Part shown: positions 23,212 to 31,497 of the stretch, in pieces
Layout of the letters: every line of letters begins with the position of its first letter
Numbering within the stretch: the stretch's first letter is position 1
DNA from: Rouxiella sp. S1S-2
GTDB taxonomy: Bacteria; Pseudomonadota; Gammaproteobacteria; Enterobacterales; Enterobacteriaceae
Assembly: GCF_009208105.1 (NCBI RefSeq)
Contig: NZ_WFKL01000001.1
Location: forward strand, 496,001-560,000
Length of the DNA: 64,000 nucleotides
Reading direction: 5' to 3'
Translations under genes and position numbers: made by a program
The notes under the pieces: generated by a model
Told to the model about the DNA's origin: nothing
Database searches by the model: none
Seen by the model: the letters and a program-made list of their open reading frames with translations, nothing else

Positions 23212-23217
23212 CGCAGA

Positions 23218-23262
23218 TTCACTCACCGCGAGTTATGTCAATGAACTGGCCCGGTGAGTGAA
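23218..23262. terminator. Hairpin between convergent acyltransferase gene and glpE
   Basis: TTCACTCACCG (23218-23228) pairs perfectly over 11 bp with CGGTGAGTGAA (23252-23262), with a smaller AGTT/AACT pair inside the loop. It occupies the 65-bp gap between the two stop codons. There is no T tract, so a shared terminator role is likely but not certain. Confidence 0.6.
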
Positions 23263-23276
23263 ATTCAGTTGTGTTC

Positions 23277-23597
23277 TTAGGACTGGACGTCCTGCGGGAA
23301 GGTTTTTGACCAGGCTTCAAAGCCGCCGTCTACACTGTATACCGAGTCAAATCCCTGCGTTAACAGATACTGTGCGGCACTGCGGCTGCTGATGCCGTGG
23401 TAGCACATCACCAGCACCGGCTGGGTGGTTTCAGTCTGCTGCATGAATGCGCTGATGCTCTCATTGCTTAAGTGAAACGCACCGAGAGCATGAGCAGTGT
23501 TAAAGCTCTGAATGTCGCGGATATCAACCATTACCGCATTGCCTTCTTTCAGGCGGGTATGGGCCTGCTCAACGCTGATTGCTTCAAACTGTTCCAT
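23277..23597 (-). CDS. glpE: Thiosulfate sulfurtransferase GlpE (single-domain rhodanese)
   Basis: The 106-residue protein (E. coli 108) is a cytoplasmic rhodanese that transfers sulfane sulfur from thiosulfate to cyanide or thioredoxin. The active-site cysteine is C65 in the loop [15 protein letters not shown] and [10 protein letters not shown] are the rhodanese end motifs. In most relatives it is the first gene of glpEGR. Here an opposite-strand acyltransferase gene intervenes, so co-transcription with glpG is unlikely. It is divergent from malP. Confidence 0.94.
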   Translation of the reverse strand: MEQFEAISVEQAHTRLKEGNAVMVDIRDIQSFNTAHALGAFHLSNESISAFMQQTETTQPVLVMCYHGISSRSAAQYLLTQGFDSVYSVDGGFEAWSKTFPQDVQS

Positions 23598-23752
23598 GCT
23601 GCTTCTTGCCTCGTAATGACCAAAACTGACGGTTAAAAATATTCAATTCTATTGTAACCAATTCTTTGCTGTTCAAGACCAGATGATGTGTAAGGTCTTT
23701 ATGTAAAAGTCCACCGACTATGCGAAAAATCATGAAAAACTCAGCTTTTTAA

Positions 23753-23811
23753 GGGATGAGATTTCGTTAAGCCAAGGCGAAATCACGACTTTTAGCCGTT
23801 CAATGGATGAG
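23753..23811. promoter_or_regulatory. Candidate MalT boxes upstream of malPQ
   Basis: GGGATGAG (23753-23760) and TGGATGAG (23804-23811) match the core of the MalT box GGGGAKGAGG in direct orientation. The proximal copy lies about 30 bp before a TATACAT -10-like element (near 23834), the expected position for a MalT-activated promoter. The distal copy is 51 bp farther up. Only two convincing boxes are seen. The surrounding 23598-23948 has no gene. Confidence 0.5.
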
Positions 23812-23948
23812 CAAAGTTCTGATAATGGGTTTATACATATAGGTGTCGCACATCACATTTTTCACTAAAAGTCTCTGACGTACGGCTCCCGGCACGTCGC
23901 GGACTGCATACTTTCCCAGCTTTATCACCTAAGGATAGAGATTGCCCT

Positions 23949-26357
23949 ATGCCGAAACCGACTTTTAAGCAGGACAGTTTTTTGGCGGCATTGACCCGCC
24001 AGTGGCAAGCATTCGGACTGACCTCCGCCGAGGATATGACTCAGCACCAGTGGTGGCACGCGGTGAGTGCCGCAGTGGCTGAACAGCTACCGCCGCGTCC
24101 TGACAGCGGCAAAGGCCGCAGCAAAGTTAAGCGCCACGTTAACTACATTTCGATGGAATTTCTGGTGGGACGTCTGACCGGCAATAACCTGATTAATTTA
24201 GGCTGGTACGACAAGGTGGCCAAAGCGCTGGCACCGTTTGATATCAATTTGGCCAATCTGCTCGAAGAAGAGGTCGACCCTGCGCTGGGCAACGGCGGTT
24301 TGGGCAGGCTGGCGGCCTGTTATCTTGATGCCATGGCTTCAGTGGGACAGCCGGCGATAGGCTACGGCCTTAACTATCAGTATGGTCTGTTCCGCCAGAG
24401 CTTTGTCAACGGTAAGCAGCACGAAGCCCCCGATGACTGGCACCGCAATGCCTACCCTTGGTTCAGGCACAACAGTGCGCTGGCGGTAGACGTCGGCGTT
24501 GGCGGTAAAATTTTCAAAGGCGAAGGCGGAAAATCTTACTGGAAGCCTGATTTTATCCTGCGCGGCGAGGCGTGGGACTTGCCAGTTATTGGCTATAACA
24601 ACGGTGTGTCGCAGCCGCTGCGGCTGTGGGAAGCCACCCACGTTCATCCTTTCGATCTTGAGAAGTTTAACGACGGTAAGTTTTTGCAGGCCGAGCAGCA
24701 GGGAATTGACGCAGCGAAGCTAACCAAGGTGCTGTATCCCAATGATAACCATGAGGAAGGTAAGCGCCTGAGGTTGATGCAGCAATATTTCCAATGTGCC
24801 TGTTCGGTGGCGGATATTCTGCGTCGCCATCATTTCCTCGGACGTAAAATCCGCGAGCTGCCTGACTATGAAGTGATTCAGCTTAACGATACCCACCCGA
24901 CCATCGGCATTCCCGAGATGCTGCGCGTGCTTATCGACGAACACCAGATGAGCTGGGACGATGCCTGGCACATTACCTGCCGCACCTTCGCCTACACCAA
25001 CCATACGTTGATGCCCGAAGCGCTGGAAACCTGGGATGAAAAACTGGTGCGCAGCCTGCTGCCGCGCCATTTTGCGATTATTAAACAGATCAATACCAAC
25101 TTTAAGAAACTGGTCGACAAGCACTGGCCGGGTGACGAGGCAGTGTGGGCCAAGCTTGCTGTGCATTACGACAAACGGGTCAGAATGGCCAACCTGTGTG
25201 TGGTGGCGGGTTTTGCAGTCAACGGCGTGGCGGCGCTGCACTCCGATTTGGTGGTGAAAGACCTGTTTCCCGAGTACCACGAACTGTGGCCGGAAAAATT
25301 CCACAATGTTACCAACGGCATCACGCCAAGGCGCTGGCTTAAGCAGTGTAATCCGGCACTTTCAGCCCTGATTGACGATACGCTGAAGACTGAGTGGGTC
25401 ACCGATTTAGATGCCCTGAAGGGGTTGGAAGCCAGCGTTAAAGACAAAAAATTCTGTAAACGCTACCGCCAAATAAAGCACGACAACAAAGTGCGCCTTG
25501 CTGACTACATTAAACAGCGAATGGGGATTGTGCTCAATCCGGACGCGATTTTTGATGTGCAAATCAAACGTCTGCACGAGTACAAACGTCAGCATCTGAA
25601 CTTGCTGCATATCGTTTACCTTTATCAGCAGATTCGCGCCAACCCCAAACTCGACATCGTGCCAAGAGTTTTCCTTTTCGGCGCGAAAGCGGCCCCCGGC
25701 TACTATCTTGCTAAAAATATTATCTATGCGATCAATCAGGTAGCCGAGAAAATCAACAACGATCCGCTGGTGGCCGACAGGATCAAAGTCGTATTCATCC
25801 CAGATTACAACGTATCGGTAGCCGAGATGATGATCCCGGCGGCGGACGTATCGGAGCAGATATCCACCGCCGGTAAAGAGGCTTCGGGCACCGGCAATAT
25901 GAAGCTTGCGCTAAACGGTGCGCTGACCGTGGGGACGCTCGACGGCGCCAACGTTGAAATCGCCGAGCAAGTCGGTGACGACAATATCTTTATCTTTGGC
26001 AACACCGTCGATGAAGTTAAAGCGCTGCTGAAAAAAGGTTATAAACCGAAGGCGCTGGTCAAAAAAGATAAGCATCTCAAGGCAGTGCTCGACGAGCTGG
26101 CCAGCGGGTTTTACAGCGACGGCGATAAAAAAGCCTTTGATCAACTGCTCGACAGTCTGCTCGACGGCGGTGATCCCTATCTGGTTCTGGCCGATTTTGC
26201 TCAATACTGTCAGGCACAGGAAAAGGTCGACACGCTCTATCGCGACCGTGATGAATGGACTCGACGCACGCTGCTTAATACCGCCCGAGTTGGTATGTTT
26301 AGCGCTGACCGTTCAATTCGTGATTATCAGCAGCGTATTTGGCAGGCTAAACGTTAA
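23949..26357 (+). CDS. malP: Maltodextrin phosphorylase MalP
   Basis: This 802-residue GT35 phosphorylase (E. coli 797) releases glucose-1-phosphate from linear maltodextrins. Pyridoxal phosphate lysine is K652 in [25 protein letters not shown]. Further conserved parts are [40 protein letters not shown] and [18 protein letters not shown]. It differs from GlgP by the longer N-terminus and by linkage to malQ 9 bp downstream. The ATG follows AAGGA at reasonable spacing. The regulator gene malT, divergent from malP in E. coli, is not here. Confidence 0.97.
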   Translation: MPKPTFKQDSFLAALTRQWQAFGLTSAEDMTQHQWWHAVSAAVAEQLPPRPDSGKGRSKVKRHVNYISMEFLVGRLTGNNLINLGWYDKVAKALAPFDINLANLLEEEVDPALGNGGLGRLAACYLDAMASVGQPAIGYGLNYQYGLFRQSFVNGKQHEAPDDWHRNAYPWFRHNSALAVDVGVGGKIFKGEGGKSYWKPDFILRGEAWDLPVIGYNNGVSQPLRLWEATHVHPFDLEKFNDGKFLQAEQQGIDAAKLTKVLYPNDNHEEGKRLRLMQQYFQCACSVADILRRHHFLGRKIRELPDYEVIQLNDTHPTIGIPEMLRVLIDEHQMSWDDAWHITCRTFAYTNHTLMPEALETWDEKLVRSLLPRHFAIIKQINTNFKKLVDKHWPGDEAVWAKLAVHYDKRVRMANLCVVAGFAVNGVAALHSDLVVKDLFPEYHELWPEKFHNVTNGITPRRWLKQCNPALSALIDDTLKTEWVTDLDALKGLEASVKDKKFCKRYRQIKHDNKVRLADYIKQRMGIVLNPDAIFDVQIKRLHEYKRQHLNLLHIVYLYQQIRANPKLDIVPRVFLFGAKAAPGYYLAKNIIYAINQVAEKINNDPLVADRIKVVFIPDYNVSVAEMMIPAADVSEQISTAGKEASGTGNMKLALNGALTVGTLDGANVEIAEQVGDDNIFIFGNTVDEVKALLKKGYKPKALVKKDKHLKAVLDELASGFYSDGDKKAFDQLLDSLLDGGDPYLVLADFAQYCQAQEKVDTLYRDRDEWTRRTLLNTARVGMFSADRSIRDYQQRIWQAKR

Positions 26358-26366
26358 GGAGCAGCC

Positions 26367-28448
26367 ATGCAGGGCGAGGAACTCGAACAGGCAGCAAAGC
26401 GGGCAGGAATTTTAGACAGCTTTATCAATATGCTGGACGAGGTGCAAACCGTTTCGTCCCACACCCAACAGGCGCTGCTTGAGGCGATGGGGCGAGATGA
26501 GCAGGAGCCGGAAACGGGTCCGTTGCCGTTGGTTAAAGTGTTTCTGGCCGGTGAGAGGCTGAGCTTTATCCCGCAGGGCGAGGGGCAATATCAGTGGCAA
26601 CTGACGCTGGAAAACGGCGACATCTCCGTGGGCGAGGGCACTTTTGGTGAACCTCTGGAGCTGAGCCGTGACACAGTGCTCGGTTATCACCAACTGACAC
26701 TCACCTGGCAACGGCAGCAGTGGTCATGTCGGACTATTGTTGCCCCATCGCGCTGTTTTGAACCCGAAGCGTTGGTTAACGGTGAAAAACTCTGGGGCGC
26801 CTGCGTGCAGCTTTACACCCTGCGTTCAGAAAATAACTGGGGCGTGGGGGATTTTGGCGATTTAAAGCAGATGATTGAACAGTTGGGAACGCGCGGGGGT
26901 GCCTTCGTGGGGCTGAATCCGATTCATGCGCTCTATCCTGCAAATCCGTCAAGCGCCAGCCCTTACAGCCCTTCGTCGCGCCGTTGGTTAAATGTAACTT
27001 ATATTGACGTTAACGCCGTTGAGGAGTTTACCGGTTGCCAACAGGCGCAGAGTTGGTGGCAAAGCGCTGAGACTCGCGCCGCGCTGGATAAGGCGCGCAG
27101 CGTTGACTATGTCGATTATCCGGGCGTGATGGCGCTGAAAATCACAGGGCTTAAGTTGGCGTGGCGTAAGTTTCAAATTCTTGCCGAAGCGGGACAGCGA
27201 AAACGTGATTTTCGCGACTTTGTGCTGCTGGGCGGGGAAAGCCTGCGCCAACAGGCGGTGTTCGATGCGCTGCATACACACCTAAGCGAGACGGAGCAAG
27301 GCTTGTGGGGATGGCCCGCGTGGCCTGCGCCTTATCAGGACCCGCAGAGTGCTGAAGTGGCAGAATTCTGCGAACGTTATCACGACGAGGTGGCATTCTT
27401 TCTTTGGCTACAGTGGCTGGCACACTGCCAGTTTGCCGAGTGTTATCAGACCAGCGTTGGACTTGAAATGCCCATCGGCCTGTACCGTGATTTAGCGGTA
27501 GGCGTGGCGGAGGGTGGCGCAGAAACCTGGTGCAATCGCTCGCTTTATTGCATGGGGGCCACCGTTGGTGCACCGCCGGACATTTTAGGTCCTCAGGGGC
27601 AGAATTGGGGATTACCGCCCCTCGATCCCAATGTGATGAAGGCGCGTGCCTATCAGCCATTTATCGATTTATTGCGCAGTAATATGGCCGACTGCGGCGC
27701 GCTGCGTATCGACCACGTCATGGGCCTGCTGCGGCTGTGGTGGATACCAAAAGACCAGCACGCTGGTTTTGGTGCCTACGTCAGTTATCCGCTAAACGAC
27801 CTGCTCGCCGTGCTGGCGTTGGAGAGCCAGCGGCATCAGTGCATGGTGATTGGTGAGGACTTGGGCACGGTGCCTAAAGAGATTGTCGCCAGTCTGCGTG
27901 AAAGCGGAATTTATTCTTATAAAGTGCTGTATTTCGAACATGACAAGCAGCTGATCTATCGTGCCCCCCAGGACTATGTGGCGCAGGCAATGGCAACGGT
28001 GACCACCCACGACCTGCCGACCCTGCGCGGTTATTGGCAGGGGGATGATTTAACGCTGGGCGAGAAGCTGGGTATTTATCCCGATGCAGAGATATTGGCC
28101 CACCTGCGCAGGGAGCGAGCACTGACTCGTCAGGCGCTGCTCGATGCGTTGCATCGGCATCACTGTGTGCCCAAAAGCTTGAGTACACGCGCTGAATCGA
28201 TGGAAATGAGCGAAACACTCAACCTCGGGTTGCAGCGTTATTTGGCCGACAGCGCCAGCGCTTTGCTTGGCCTGCAGCCGGAGGACTGGCTGGATATGAG
28301 TACGCCGGTTAATGTACCGGGCACCAACAGTGAATATCCCAACTGGCAGCGCAAGCTGACAACGCCGCTTGAGGCGATGTTTAAAAATCAGAGAATTGAT
28401 CGGTTACTAAAGGATTTGAACGAAAGAAGAAAGAGGGAGGATAGTTGA
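26367..28448 (+). CDS. malQ: 4-alpha-glucanotransferase (amylomaltase) MalQ
   Basis: The 693-residue GH77 enzyme (E. coli 694) transfers dextrinyl groups between maltodextrins and frees glucose, providing longer chains for MalP. The catalytic barrel shows LWGACVQLYTLRSENNWGVGDFGDL, PYSPSSRRWLNVTYIDVNAVEEF, nucleophile-region ALRIDHVMGLLRLWWIP, MVIGEDLGTVP (acid Glu) and THDLPTLRGYW. The ATG follows AAGGAG. It forms an operon with malP and ends 37 bp before the convergent nfuA stop. gntT, which follows malQ in E. coli, is absent. Confidence 0.97.
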   Translation: MQGEELEQAAKRAGILDSFINMLDEVQTVSSHTQQALLEAMGRDEQEPETGPLPLVKVFLAGERLSFIPQGEGQYQWQLTLENGDISVGEGTFGEPLELSRDTVLGYHQLTLTWQRQQWSCRTIVAPSRCFEPEALVNGEKLWGACVQLYTLRSENNWGVGDFGDLKQMIEQLGTRGGAFVGLNPIHALYPANPSSASPYSPSSRRWLNVTYIDVNAVEEFTGCQQAQSWWQSAETRAALDKARSVDYVDYPGVMALKITGLKLAWRKFQILAEAGQRKRDFRDFVLLGGESLRQQAVFDALHTHLSETEQGLWGWPAWPAPYQDPQSAEVAEFCERYHDEVAFFLWLQWLAHCQFAECYQTSVGLEMPIGLYRDLAVGVAEGGAETWCNRSLYCMGATVGAPPDILGPQGQNWGLPPLDPNVMKARAYQPFIDLLRSNMADCGALRIDHVMGLLRLWWIPKDQHAGFGAYVSYPLNDLLAVLALESQRHQCMVIGEDLGTVPKEIVASLRESGIYSYKVLYFEHDKQLIYRAPQDYVAQAMATVTTHDLPTLRGYWQGDDLTLGEKLGIYPDAEILAHLRRERALTRQALLDALHRHHCVPKSLSTRAESMEMSETLNLGLQRYLADSASALLGLQPEDWLDMSTPVNVPGTNSEYPNWQRKLTTPLEAMFKNQRIDRLLKDLNERRKREDS

Positions 28449-28452
28449 TAGC

Positions 28453-28477
28453 ATCCCCCACTTTTGCCGTGGGGGAT
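28453..28477. terminator. Hairpin between convergent malQ and nfuA
   Basis: ATCCCCCAC (28453-28461) pairs perfectly with GTGGGGGAT (28469-28477), loop TTTTGCC, filling the 37-bp gap between stops. There is no T tract on either side. Its place and strength argue for a shared terminator. Confidence 0.6.
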
Positions 28478-28485
28478 AGACTAGA

Positions 28486-29061
28486 TTAGTAGAACGAGTG
28501 CTCGCCGCGCTGATGTTCTGTCAGGTCGCGAACGCCTTTCAGCTCAGGGAATGCCTGCAACAGTTCTTTCTCGATGCCGTCTTTCAGCGTGACATCAATC
28601 ATTGAACAGCCATTACAGCCGCCGCCGAACTGCAGAATCGCCAGACCCTCGTCGGTAATTTCCATCAGTGAAACACGGCCACCGTGGCTGGCTAGCTGCG
28701 GGTTAATCTGCGCCTGCAGCAAATACTCAACACGCTCCATCAGCGGCGCATCGTCAGAGACTTTGCGCATTTTTGCGTTCGGCGCTTTCAGCGTAAGCTG
28801 TGAGCCGAGCTGATCGGTAACAAAGTCGATCTCTGCTTCATGCAAATACGGTGCGCTAAGCTCGTCGATGTAGGCCGACAGCTTTTCAAATTTCAGTTCT
28901 GTATCCGTGGCTTCCACGGCGTCGGGTGGGCAGTAAGAAACACCACATTCAGCAGTTGGCGTACCTGGGTTAATCACAAATACGCGGATCTGGGTGCCTT
29001 CTTCCTGGTTCGCCAAAAGTTTGGCAAAGTGCTCTTGGGCAGCATCGGTAATAATGATCAT
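28486..29061 (-). CDS. nfuA: Fe-S biogenesis protein NfuA
   Basis: The 191-residue protein (same as E. coli NfuA) has a degenerate A-type scaffold domain (about 1-95, lacking the full cysteine set) and a C-terminal Nfu domain with the 4Fe-4S ligands C149 and C152 in [11 protein letters not shown]. It delivers clusters to targets such as aconitase under oxidative or iron stress. It is co-directional with gntX upstream, 59 bp apart, as in E. coli. Confidence 0.97.
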   Translation of the reverse strand: MIIITDAAQEHFAKLLANQEEGTQIRVFVINPGTPTAECGVSYCPPDAVEATDTELKFEKLSAYIDELSAPYLHEAEIDFVTDQLGSQLTLKAPNAKMRKVSDDAPLMERVEYLLQAQINPQLASHGGRVSLMEITDEGLAILQFGGGCNGCSMIDVTLKDGIEKELLQAFPELKGVRDLTEHQRGEHSFY

Positions 29062-29120
29062 AACATTGGCTCAATAGTTGACTACTCCAGTTGGTTATAA
29101 TACGCCCTTTAACAGACTGA

Positions 29121-29804
29121 CTACAAGGTGCGGCAAATACACCAAATTTGTAATGAGGCAATATCGTTTTTATTCAGAAGCTTACTGACTTCGCTAATTG
29201 TGCTGCCGGTGGTGACTACGTCATCAATCAGTGCAACATGTTTTCCTGTCAGCGCGGAATTGCAGCTGAAAGCCTGCCGTAAATTGCGCTTTCTCTCGGG
29301 TTCTGAAAGCTGCTGCTGTGGCACCGTGGCGCGGTCTCTTTCCAGCGCATAAGGCTGATAGTCACAGCCCAGCCAGCGAGCCAGTGGACGCGCCAGCAGT
29401 TCGGACTGATTGTAACCGCGATGACGATAGCGACGCAGATGCAAAGGAATGCTGAGCAGCACCTCAGGCCGAGCCACGCTGCCTGTGCGCCAACGAGCAA
29501 GCCACTGCAGCAACAGCAATCGCGCCAGAGGTTCGGCCAGCTCTGGCGTGGACGAAAATTTAAAGCGCAGCAGCAGGGTGCTGATGGGCAACTGATAAAC
29601 GCTGGCAAAGATCAGTGATTGCCACAGCGGCGGCTTTAAAATACAGCGTCCGCAGGGCAATCGTGCATTGCTACCGGGTAATCCACAGCGCGGACAACAG
29701 CAGGGCAGTGCCGGTAAATGCTTGATACACAGGCTGCAAATTCCGTGCCTGGCGAGCTGTAGCGGCTGCTGGCAAAGCCAACACCGGCTGGCAATGGTGA
29801 GCAT
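29121..29804 (-). CDS. gntX: ComF/GntX-family phosphoribosyltransferase-like protein
   Basis: The 227-residue protein has an N-terminal double zinc-finger-like region with cysteine pairs (CWLCQQP, CSLC, CPRCGLPG, CGRC) and a C-terminal phosphoribosyltransferase fold with the PRPP-binding motif HVALIDDVVTTGSTI (about 189-203). The RHRGYNQSELLARPLAR and CRTL-terminal segments match E. coli GntX (also called YhgH). ComF relatives act in natural DNA uptake. That role fits the hof genes elsewhere in the window but is not shown here. No strong ribosome binding site is seen before the ATG. It is divergent from bioH. Confidence 0.92.
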   Translation of the reverse strand: MLTIASRCWLCQQPLQLARHGICSLCIKHLPALPCCCPRCGLPGSNARLPCGRCILKPPLWQSLIFASVYQLPISTLLLRFKFSSTPELAEPLARLLLLQWLARWRTGSVARPEVLLSIPLHLRRYRHRGYNQSELLARPLARWLGCDYQPYALERDRATVPQQQLSEPERKRNLRQAFSCNSALTGKHVALIDDVVTTGSTISEVSKLLNKNDIASLQIWCICRTL

Positions 29805-29862
29805 AATAGGTAGACTATTCCTTTATTAAATCTTCATGTTTTCCCTTTTAGGACACTACAGT

Positions 29863-30675
29863 ATGAATCGCCTCTATTGGCAGACTTTAGGTGAAGGTTC
29901 ACGCGATATTGTGCTGCTTCACGGATGGGGGCTGAACGCCGAAGTATGGCGTTACATTGCCCAGCGATGGGCGCCGCATTTTCGCCTGCACTTGGTTGAT
30001 CTTCCGGGCTATGGCCGCAGTCAGGGTTTTGGGGCGCTTTCACTGTCTGAGATGACGGAGATTGTTTTAGCACAGGCACCGGAAAAAGCGGTGTGGCTGG
30101 GCTGGTCTCTGGGCGGGTTGGTTGCCAGTCAGGCCGCGTTGGTTGCACCCATGCGCGTTGAGGCCTTGATAACGGTTTCCTCTTCTCCGCGCTTTGCCGC
30201 TGAAGGCGAGCAGGAGGGTAAGCATACTTCTGCGTCACCGCTCTGGCCGGGCATTCGCCACGAAGTTTTGCAGGGTTTTCAGCATCAGCTCAGTGAAGAC
30301 TTTCAGCGCACGGTTGAACGCTTTTTGGCACTGCAAACGCTGGGCAGCGAAAGCGCTCGGCAGGACGCCAAATTGTTGAAATCGATGGTGCTGGATGTGC
30401 CGATGCCGCCGGTGGAGGTGCTTAACGGCGGGCTGGATATTCTCAACCATCAGGATCTACGGCAGCCGATGCAGTCACTCACGCTGCCTTTTTTACGCAT
30501 CTATGGCGCGCTCGACGGCCTGGTGCCACGAAAAATTGCTCCGTTGCTCGATACGCTATGGCCAGAATCACATTCAGTCATCATCGAGAAAGCTTCGCAT
30601 GCGCCTTTCATTTCCCACCCTGATGCTTTTTGCTCAGCAGTAGTCGGCTTTCTTAATGCCGAAAATCTGGGCTAG
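29863..30675 (+). CDS. bioH: Pimeloyl-ACP methyl ester carboxylesterase BioH
   Basis: The 270-residue alpha/beta hydrolase demethylates pimeloyl-ACP methyl ester, ending the early biotin pathway. The catalytic triad is S82 (GWSLGG), D218 (ALDGLVPRK) and H246 ([10 protein letters not shown]). [10 protein letters not shown] forms the oxyanion region. The ATG at 29863 has AGGA upstream; a nine-residue longer start is rejected. Compared with E. coli (S82, D207, H235) there are 11 extra residues between Ser and Asp, rich in E/G/K/S, at about residues 115-127. Confidence 0.95.
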   Translation: MNRLYWQTLGEGSRDIVLLHGWGLNAEVWRYIAQRWAPHFRLHLVDLPGYGRSQGFGALSLSEMTEIVLAQAPEKAVWLGWSLGGLVASQAALVAPMRVEALITVSSSPRFAAEGEQEGKHTSASPLWPGIRHEVLQGFQHQLSEDFQRTVERFLALQTLGSESARQDAKLLKSMVLDVPMPPVEVLNGGLDILNHQDLRQPMQSLTLPFLRIYGALDGLVPRKIAPLLDTLWPESHSVIIEKASHAPFISHPDAFCSAVVGFLNAENLG

Positions 30676-30767
30676 CCGTCACATAATGAATGTTAAATAA
30701 CGTGTAACGACCTCTTTAATGGATAATTTTCAGGAGTGATTAATACTCAAGGAGGTAACGTCAGAAG

Positions 30768-30859
30768 CTCGGTAATGCCCTTTTAGGGGAATTACCGAGG
30801 GTCTGCGTCTCTGGGAGACATTGCGGTATTTGAGCAGGAAGTTCACTACCGACGCAGAC
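30768..30859 (+). promoter_or_regulatory. Structured leader upstream of the DUF1471 gene
   Basis: Two strong hairpins lie in the 244-bp gap after bioH. CTCGGTAAT (30768-30776) pairs with ATTACCGAG (30791-30799), with a CCC/GGG extension inside. GTCTGCGTC (30801-30809) pairs with GACGCAGAC (30851-30859). The competing small hairpin GTCTC/GAGAC (30807-30819) overlaps the left arm of the second. An unused ribosome-binding sequence GGAGGT (30751-30756) precedes them. This could be a cis-acting RNA, a small RNA or an operator. No known family is recognised. Confidence 0.5.
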
Positions 30860-30919
30860 AGTCTGAGTTAAGCGACTTGACTGCTTTTAAAATAAATCAC
30901 TCATAAAAGAGGTAATGTC

Positions 30920-31189
30920 ATGAATTACAAGAAAATGGTTGTTGCTGCTGTGCTGTTAGGTACGTTCTCGGCGGGTGCGATGGCAGCCCAGGAAATCACC
31001 AGAGAAGACGCAAAAAAAAATAACTACACTAGCCTGGGCACGGTTTCTATTGATAACGAGCAGACGGCACCGATGGATGCTAAAAAAGCCATCAATAAGC
31101 TGGTTGAGGAAAAAGGCGGCAAATATTACGTTGTTATTGAAGCGAATAATGACAACAAAATCAGTGCGACTGCCGAAGCGTTTAAATAA
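30920..31189 (+). CDS. Small periplasmic DUF1471 (YhcN/BhsA-type) protein
   Basis: The 89-residue product has a signal peptide (MNYKKMVVAAVLLGTFSAGAMA, cleavage expected after AMA) and a mature domain of about 67 residues. The SLGTVSIDNEQTAPMDAKKAINKLVEEKGGKYYVVIEAN pattern is typical of DUF1471. Members (YhcN, BhsA, McbA, YdgH) respond to acid, peroxide or other stress and affect biofilm formation. Which paralogue this is cannot be decided. The ribosome binding site is AGAGG. It has its own leader and a strong terminator, so it is a single-gene unit between bioH and the mdc operon. Confidence 0.88.
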   Translation: MNYKKMVVAAVLLGTFSAGAMAAQEITREDAKKNNYTSLGTVSIDNEQTAPMDAKKAINKLVEEKGGKYYVVIEANNDNKISATAEAFK

Positions 31190-31196
31190 TCCACGT

Positions 31197-31230
31197 AGGC
31201 GAGCGCTCCCATGCTCGCCTTATTTTTTTT
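31197..31230 (+). terminator. Rho-independent terminator after the DUF1471 gene
   Basis: AGGCGAGC (31197-31204) pairs perfectly with GCTCGCCT (31213-31220), followed by a run of T from 31221 broken once by A. It starts 8 bp after the stop codon and isolates the gene from mdcA. Confidence 0.92.
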
Positions 31231-31366
31231 ATATTCGCCCGTTTTGCCACAATTTTTGAATAAATAACAGTCAATTTTGATATTTCCCCTATCCTCAAGT
31301 CAGGCACTTTATCATTTCTTTCCGATTTTTTGTGCGACACCTCTCCTTTCTTTATTTTCAATCCAC

Positions 31367-31467
31367 TGAAATATAAAGATATATTTCAACTATTACTCTT
31401 AGGCTAACGATTAGCCCTGGTCCTTGATTGATGGGGGGATCGGGTATTTCTAGACTGAATACAGTCT
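31367..31467. promoter_or_regulatory. Three palindromes in the mdc promoter region (candidate MdcR operators)
   Basis: TGAAATATA (31367-31375) / TATATTTCA (31380-31388), GGCTAA (31402-31407) / TTAGCC (31411-31416), and AGACTG (31452-31457) / CAGTCT (31462-31467) are each perfect inverted repeats, 30-130 bp before mdcA. LysR regulators bind interrupted dyads of this size, often at two or more sites. The first dyad is the best candidate for the MdcR recognition site. The rest of 31231-31497 shows no gene. Confidence 0.55.
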
Positions 31468-31497
31468 TTAAACAGGTTTAACCCAGAGGTTTTAGGC

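Noticed and set aside
30751..30785. Small gene behind the strong GGAGGT at 30751
   Set aside because: The only nearby ATG (30774) gives three codons and a stop; no other start follows at usable spacing.
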